DNA of 64,000 bases from assembly GCF_000471905.2 (NCBI RefSeq), contig NW_006498435.1, positions 506,583 through 570,582 of the forward strand. Direction: 5' to 3'. Below, in pieces: positions 58,101 through 64,000 of this stretch. A model generated the notes under the pieces. That model did not search any database and had not been told where the DNA came from. It saw nothing but the letters and a program-made list of their open reading frames with translations. Numbering within the stretch: position 1 is the first letter of the stretch; each line of letters opens with the position of its first letter. The position numbers and the translations under genes were made by a program. The DNA is from Amborella trichopoda. Lineage: Eukaryota > Streptophyta > Magnoliopsida > Amborellales > Amborellaceae.

Positions 58101-58779
58101 TTGTTCCCTTGATTTTCCAAGAACAAGAAGATGAGAACCTAAAACACAACAAGCAAAGAACTACAAAGCAAGGGCAAAACAATAATCTATCGAACTACGG
58201 ATGGAAAGTTTATAGGCCAAGTTGACTGACCTCTGTCATTTGTTTGTGCCCGCAAAGCACTGCACCCGTTTCAAAAGGGTCTGATATCTGCTTGGCTCTT
58301 GCAAAAGCAGCCTGCAATATGCATCAAAACACTATCAGAAAAGGAAACAATTTCCTCCCAAACCAAATAGGTATGGTGGAAACGGTAATACTGGAATAAC
58401 GTTGTAGTGCCTTAAGAAAATCGAAACCTGTTACCTGCACATAACCCCGTTCACCTTTCCAACTATCATCCGGTCGAGATAATACAGGAATAATTTTAAT
58501 TCCAGAAGATTCCCAATGCTTGAACCTATCCTGTAAAACAAGAAAATATACAAACTTCATGCATTTTAGATCAAATCACTCTAAATTTTAATGGCTAGAA
58601 ATACTATATCCAAACCAAGACAATTATTTTAACTCCTTTTATCATCTAAAACAATCAAGATTAATACCATCTTTCAGACCTGATAAGCCATTCTCTGAAG
58701 ATTCCTAGCCCCATAATAAAGTCGCACATCTGGTCTCTTATCAGCATCAAAACCTGACTCTATAAGTGACCGAATTGGA
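55158..58779 (-). CDS. PKIWI502: pKIWI502-type FAD/NAD(P)-binding oxidoreductase, last four exons
   Basis: Exons in reading order: 58779-58680, 58530-58435, 58311-58231, 55220-55158 (stop TAA at 55160-55158). Introns are GT..AG and phases agree; together they code 112 residues plus one base. The protein reads PIRSLIESGFDADKRPDVRL, YYGARNLQRMAYQ, DRFKHWESSGIKIIPVLSRP, ETGAVLCGHKQMTE and, at the end, GVSREKILKSF. This is the NAD(P)-binding half of the ferredoxin-NADP reductase-like family known as fruit protein pKIWI502 (Actinidia; one-to-few copies in plants). The family is predicted to be plastid-targeted; its substrate is not known to me. Seen here: NAD-binding loop, nucleotide-site LCGHKQM, and the terminal aromatic. 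The FAD half and transit peptide are not in 58.8-64 kb, so the gene continues right of the window through an intron of over 5.2 kb. The last intron is 3,010 bp. Confidence 0.9.
56478..56636. repeat. 42-bp minisatellite in the last intron of the oxidoreductase gene
   Basis: About 3.5 copies of a 42-bp unit with GGACAGGTGGCCGACATGAA and AAAAAGTCGATGAACAG. The central copies are nearly identical; the outer ones have drifted. Confidence 0.9.
56642..56710. repeat. 23-bp tandem repeat, three copies
   Basis: Unit GTCCTCATCTTGACCAGTGA plus TTT, three times, starting 6 bp after the 42-bp repeat. Both units contain CAGTG-like words. Confidence 0.88.
56711..58230. other. Rest of the last intron, no element recognised
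   Basis: A (TA)n tract at about 57206-57222. The stretch 55221-56477 likewise shows no gene. Confidence 0.5.
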
Positions 58780-59899
58780 CTGCCCATATAAACAAAAGCT
58801 ATTATTCAGTCATACGAATGAAATGTTCCAACAAAAGATTTTCTCAAACTATTTGTTGCACCAGTTACTGCACTAATTTACAGATTCCTCCTCGTACAAG
58901 TAACACATAGTACATGTAGAAGAAATACCAAACTGAAAAAGAGTAAGCAAAGATTTCTATGGGCCCTCAAGAATAAATAAATAAACAAACACTATAAACT
59001 ACCACAGATAACGAAACTCCATAGTCAAAATGACTTAATTTCTCTCTCAATAGGTGTAATGCTTTTCTCTTTCATAATTCACAACCAAAAAAAGAATGAC
59101 TTAATTCTTTGATCACAAAGGGCACAGCTGCACAACAAATGATTAATTATAAGTCCCAAAGTTTTCCAGTGAAATCCTAAAGAGCGTGGAAAAATAGCAT
59201 ATAAATCCCCTTGGAACAAAAGAGCTGATGATCATATCAAACATGATGGCGTGAATATTTGCTTTTATCTTGCTCCTATTGGCAAAGTCCTACTACGGAA
59301 GAAAGATTTGTTCTTTTGTCCGGCCATCAAGGTCCTAAATTGCAATCTGAGCATATGTGGAATCCAATTGAATTCAGTGCTTTAAATTAAAGACCAAAAT
59401 AACTCGCTACACTAAGTTTATTCCATCAGCAATGGCATGTCACATAACATGATATAAAGATGCTATTTAGCTTGAAGGAGCCCGGGCTTGGTGGTTATGG
59501 TGTTGGGGGCAAAATGTATTTCAAGGTTGGGTTTGAGTCTGTGTTTATTGACATTTTATCAAGACTGCATTTACACCATGTTATTTTTTATAGCTTATTG
59601 TCTCTTTGTAATTATTTGTTGATGATTTTTCTCAATATTCAGTTTGGGTTTAGTGGCTTTTTTCTATATCTAGAAGTTTTGCTTTTTTTTCCTAGCTTTG
59701 TTTTAGTAAATTACTAAATATTTTCTAGTATAGGTTTGGGTAGCTTGACGAAATTTTCCAAAATGGGATGCTTTATTGAAGATTGAAGTTTGATTTGTTG
59801 CATCCTAGAATTAAAGCATACATACTCAAGAATGGTTCTAAATGGTTTTGTGAATTTTTCAGGTTTGGGTGTTTGTTACTTTAATCCTTTTGTTGAGTA
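58780..59899. other. Intron of the oxidoreductase gene, no exon found
   Basis: I searched the minus strand for the expected upstream exon (ending ATGSGIS-like before PIRSL) and found none. An 85-codon plus-strand frame at 59460-59717 is Phe/Leu-rich and not a known protein. Confidence 0.5.
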
Positions 59900-59919
59900 G
59901 AGGTACCATTGACCAATGT

Positions 59920-61210
59920 CATCTTCCAATTCAAATAAACAAGTTGATCCAGGAAATGAACTATGCATCTTTGCATAATATAAACAATAGGAATAAGGTG
60001 AAATGCAAATTTTGTAAGATTATTTATAATGTCAGCATAAATTGAATAAAGAAAATGATGGATATTTCTCTATTGATGAAGGTGAGTCTGAGGTGGGCTC
60101 TAAAAATAATAGGCATAGAGGGCTCGGGTAGGAGAAGACTCGAGCAAAAGGGCCTCTAGATTCTTACTTTCCCCTGATCCTGAGGGTGCAGTTAGAGATA
60201 AGAAACAGGCTACAATCAGTGTTTTAAAATGCAGAATGCGGTTCCGATGCAGCGATGCGGCTTGATGCAGTCCAGTTGCGGGTGCATCACCCCGATGCGG
60301 TCAACAAATATAAAAAAATTCAAAGAATCTCAAAAAATAGGTTAATGCATGGAAAGAACGTGGAGGTGATTTATGTGATTGTAGGTATCTAATTTATTGG
60401 TTAACTCCAATATTATTGATTGTCAAAGGCTCTGAATCCCCTGATAGAAGAAATTAGGATAAGATCATAGAAACTGACTTTATAGCAGAATTCATATTAT
60501 CAAACTTCTTCAAAACAATGCCCAAGCTAATCCCAATTGACAACCCAACCAACACCTAGAGCAAATCAACAATTTTTCCCCTCTTCGTTTGATCCAAAAA
60601 CAGCCATTGTTTATTGTGTTTGGGGGGGCTTAGTTCCCCCCAAAATCCTTTCCCCCTCTTTTCAGGGGGGAAAATGACAACCCACGAGCTATGAGGCGCA
60701 TATGCACTATGCACTATGCGGCCGCATATGTGGGCGCATCCCATCAAAGCGCATATGCGCCCCTACGTGATGCGCTTCAGGGCATAGTGCATTATGCGAC
60801 CGCAAATGCGGCGATACAGCTGCATTTTAAAACAATGGCTATAATATAGAACCACTTCAAGAAGGAAGATAGGGGTCAAGTATGTCAATATATAGCCCGA
60901 TTTTAAATGTCGATAGCTTCAATAGCTACCAAGTTATGTTGGAAGCAGTGGCATAGTTTAGGCTGTTTAAAGGTTCCTACACCTTATGAGCTCAATGAGC
61001 CCTTGATAAAGAAAGAGGTGGAGCTCACAAACAAGAACTTGAAAGCCCCACAAGGATGTATGGATTTACAATAATGGACAGATTTAGGGCTTAATAGGAG
61101 CAGGAGAGTATTACAAACTTTTTGGTGAATTATCCAATTGGGACTATGATCATGAAGTCAATTGATGCATCTAAGGAATCTCATATTACGGAGTTTTGCT
61201 TTTAGCATTG
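59920..61210 (+). pseudogene. hAT transposase 5' relic (BED finger and following domain), interrupted
   Basis: Reads NRNKVKCKFCKIIYNVS (about 59985-60040, BED-finger start), then KGPLDSYF, then, after the MITE at 60217-60837, DRGQVCQYIARFLNV (about 60870). PTPYELNEPLIKKEVELTNK (about 60980) and NFLVNYPIGTMIMKSIDAS (about 61118) follow. These are in the order of plant hAT transposases with DUF659. Stops and shifts abound. It ends where LINE-C begins. Confidence 0.75.
60217..60837. mobile_element. 621-bp hAT MITE with 8-bp target duplication
   Basis: Terminal inverted repeats CAGTGTTTTAAAATGCAG and CTGCATTTTAAAACAATG (one mismatch). Flanks GCTACAAT (60209-60216) and GCTATAAT (60838-60845), 7 of 8 alike, as for hAT elements. 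The sub-terminal DNA is dense in GATGCGG/ATGCGGC words on both sides. It is inserted in the hAT transposase relic. Confidence 0.9.
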
Positions 61211-61211
61211 T

Positions 61212-64000
61212 AAGGATATCTTAGAGGACCTTGATAAGAAAGAAGAATCCAGACCCCTCTCGCCTGCAGAGGCAGAACTTAGACAATTAACCAAAGTGGA
61301 GTATCTTTCAACACTCAAAAAGGAAGAGATTTATTGGTACCAAAGGTCTAGAGTTACTTGGCTTAAATCAGGGGACCTAAATACCAAATTCTTTCATAGA
61401 ATTGCAAATTGCCAAAGCCGTATGAATCTGATCCAGAATATTAAAGTTGGAGAATCGTTGCTTGACTCTGCTCCAGATGCCGAAGAGGCCATCATTCTTT
61501 ACTTCAGGAACCTTTACTCAGTTCAAAACACACCTAGACCGAATATGGGGGATCTGAGCTTCAAAAGCCTTCCAATCCATAAAGCAAATTGGCTAGAACG
61601 ACCTTTCTCAGAGGAAGAAATCGAGAAGGCAGTGAACGACTTGGCCTCTGATAAGGCGCCTAGTCCAGAAGGCTTCCCCATGGCTTTCTTCAAAACATTT
61701 TGATCCACCCTCAAGGAGGACTTCAATTTGTTTCTGGAGGAATTCTACAACCGGGGAAAACTTAATAGAGCCCTGAATGCTACCTTCATTGTAATGGTGC
61801 CAAAGGTAGAAGGAGCACAGGAAATCAAAGACTTCCGGCCTATCAGTCTCCTAAATTCCTCATACAAGATTCTCTCCAAAGTCCTTGCTTCCAGACTCAA
61901 AAATGTCCTCGACTTGATCATATCCCAATCCCAATCTGCCTTTATTGAAAACAGACAGATTTTGAACAGCGTGCTGGTTGCTCATGAGTGTATTCACTCT
62001 CGAATTAGACAGAAAAAACCAGATCAATTTTGATAATTTTCAAAATTGATTGGGAGAAGGCGTACGACCTTGTTGATTGGTCAATTCTAGAACAAACCCT
62101 GTGCAGAATGGGATTTGGCAAAAGATGGATAAAGTGGATGAAAGGATGCTATTCTAGCACTTTCTTCTCAGTCTTAATTAATGGATCTCCTAAAGGTTTC
62201 TTCCCCTCTTCTAGGGGACTGAGACAAGGCGACCCCCTATCGCCCTTTCTCTTCACTATAGTGGGAGAGGTCTTCAGCCAATCAATATCGAGGTTGTACC
62301 AAGCTGGGTTTCTATCTCGGTTCAAAACCAATAGAACGGGGCCTAGTGTAACACACATAAAATATGTGGACGACACCCTAGTATTCCTTGATGCAAATAA
62401 GGCTGAAATTCAGAACCTATATATCTTCCTCGCCTGTTTTGAGTTGGCGACCGGATTTAAGGTCAACATGACAAAATCCAAAATGATAGAGTTGGCCTTA
62501 ACTCTTCATCAATCAGGAATCTGATAACGGATTGGGAGTGTCCAGTGGAGGAATTCCCAACCTTCTACCTAAGGCTACCACTTGGCCTTAGAAAACCAAA
62601 AAAACAGATGTGGGCCCAGGTCATCGATAAAATAGATAGAACGTTGGCAAGATGGAAAGGGCGATACCTGTCTATGGCTGGCAAGTGCACCCTTCTCAAA
62701 GCATCTCTGGCCAATACCCCGATTTACTTCATGTTGCTCTTTCAAATTCCGGCATCAGTAGCTAAAAGGATAGAACAGTTAAAGAGGAACTTCCTTTGGT
62801 CGAGTTCAGCAGAAACAAAGAAAATCCATCTAGTTTCTCAGAAACAGATTTGCTCAGACAAGAAGAAGGGAGGTCTGGGGATAAGAGACATTAGAAAACA
62901 GAATTGGGCCCTTTTGAGGAAATGGTGGTGGAGGCTAGCAAATAATGAGAATCAACTTTGGACACAAGTGATAAGAAGCAAATACAAAATCTCCTCTCAA
63001 AAGTGGCTGCCAAAGACTGATTCCTATTCCACAAGATCAGGCATCTGGATGACCTTGATTTCTATCCTCCCTTAGTTCAGAGCTAATACCCGCTTTCATG
63101 CAAGAGGGGGGAATAGAGTGAGAATCTGGGAGGATTTGTGGATTGGCTTTGCACCACTTAAAGAAAGATTCCCCCCTACTATTTGCTATCTCCAGCCACA
63201 ACGACTCAATGATAGAAGTTGAAATGACCTTATCCGGCAACAATAGGACGTGAGGCCCATCTTTTAGAAGGTCCTTGAATGAGGAAGAACTCCTTCAATT
63301 TGCAACCTTGAGTTTTGAATTGAACGGACTTTTCCTACCACTATCAAGGACGGATTCCATCATTTGGTCCCCGTCAAGTTCTAGAAGGTTCTCTATGGCC
63401 TCCTTCTATAGAGTCTTGGTAGAGGCGACAGCCTCTGCTAGCCAATCCAATAGAGCTTGGAACTCTATAGCCCCACCAAGAACTAAACTCTTCCAATGGT
63501 TAGCATTCCAAGGGAACCCGCTAACCTTAGACAATCTCCAGAAAAGAGCATTCCAATTCCCTAACAGATGTATTATGTGCCTTTCTGAAGAGGAAACAGT
63601 AACACATCTGCTATTACATTGCTACTTCGCTTATTCTATTTGGAGCCAAACAACTCAGCTATTCGGACTCTCGTGGGTTCTTCCACATTCCGTCCAGGCT
63701 CTGTTATTATTGTCCTTTGAGGATAGCTTTAGGAAGTCGGGGAAAATTCTCTGGAAAGCTTCAGTAGCAGCTATCCTCTGCCACATATGGGGGGAAAGAA
63801 ATTCCAAGATCTTCCGAGGGAAAATGAACACTCCCCATACCACCTTCTAAAACATAACGCCCTCAGTTATTTTTTGGGCCTCCAAGCACAAATTATTTGC
63901 GAGTACTTCTGCCTCTTCCTTTTTGAGAGATAGGACAAACCTTATTAACTTGTGTCATCGCCAGACCCGAAGCACCCCTCGATGGACTCCTCCTCCAGAG
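61212..64000 (+). mobile_element. L1-type LINE, 5' truncated and running off the window (LINE-C)
   Basis: ORF2 starts inside the region upstream of the RT (LRQLTKVEYLSTLKKEEIYW) and replaces hAT coding sequence at about 61210. The 3' end, tail and target duplication are beyond position 64000. Confidence 0.9.
61260..63850 (+). pseudogene. LINE-C ORF2 (reverse transcriptase and zf-RVT), broken
   Basis: YWYQRSRVTWLKSGDLNTKF (61312) and FRPISLLNSSYKILSKVLAS (61834) are RT fingers. DWEKAYDLVDW (about 62045) is the first catalytic Asp region, GLRQGDPLSPFLF is at about 62215, and YVDDTLVFLD (62362) is the catalytic box. YLRLPLGLRKPKKQMW and the thumb follow (62560-63070). zf-RVT-like RTKLFQWLAFQGNPLTLDNL with CIMCLSEEETVTHLLLHC lies at 63480-63620. 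Breaks: a TGA at 61701, a frame change near 62030, a stop at 62522, and a shift and stop near 63075-63240. It is fairly young-looking compared with LINE-B. Related to but distinct from LINE-A. Confidence 0.88.

Noticed and set aside
1..64000. tRNA and rRNA genes
   Set aside because: I saw no tRNA or rRNA signature while reading; the TGGTATCAGAGC match at 18850 is a primer site, not a tRNA gene.

Overview
The window is plant nuclear DNA: AT-rich, with GT..AG introns, plant-type L1 LINEs, hAT and Mutator-like elements, a copia-type miniature LTR element and a very large Ty3/gypsy element. The plant-specific protein families and kilobase introns full of transposons point to an angiosperm with a repeat-rich, probably woody-type genome. 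I cannot name the species. Two host genes are supported, both on the minus strand.

Left part (1-16.1 kb). A complete-looking seven-exon VAP4-type gene (PapD/MSP fold, ER contact-site family) runs from 16074 down to 1534. Exons 4-7 lie at 1.5-2.7 kb, exon 3 at 4.5 kb, exon 2 at 14.8 kb and exon 1 at 16 kb. Intron 2 is 10,194 bp. It holds a fold-back hAT element (7.0-11.0 kb) and a 5'-truncated LINE with an 18-bp target duplication (11.87-14.28 kb). Intron 3 holds a fold-back Mutator-type MITE, a second MITE and a LINE tail.

Middle (16.1-22.9 kb). Gene-poor DNA with MITEs, a TRIM-like copia element (two ~690-bp LTRs, initiator-Met tRNA primer site) and a LINE fragment nested in a MITE.

22937-42254 is one 19.3-kb LTR retrotransposon with 3.1-kb LTRs and a 5-bp duplication (TACTT). 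Its gag-protease part looks like the Tat/Ogre lineage. I find no reverse transcriptase or integrase, and between protease and 3' LTR there is an antisense, broken ORF with a plant-mobile-domain-like protein. It is read as a non-autonomous element that would need trans-acting pol.

42.3-55 kb. A degenerate L1 LINE with a 26-bp target duplication, interrupted by an AT-rich minisatellite whose unit recurs outside the LINE; then AT-rich DNA, a 726-bp fold-back element with a perfect 9-bp duplication, a Ty3/gypsy RNase H fragment, and two more Mutator-type MITEs.

55-58.8 kb. The last four exons of a pKIWI502-type FAD/NAD(P)-binding oxidoreductase gene; its 5' exons must lie beyond the right edge. 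Past 59.9 kb is a nest: a hAT transposase relic hit by a 621-bp hAT MITE and by a LINE that runs off the window.

The most unusual signal is the group of small non-autonomous Mutator-type elements (9-bp duplications, termini starting GGRAA or GGGTG). In one family the outer arms differ entirely between copies but stay mirrored within each copy. In another the sub-terminal palindrome changes sequence but keeps its self-complementarity.
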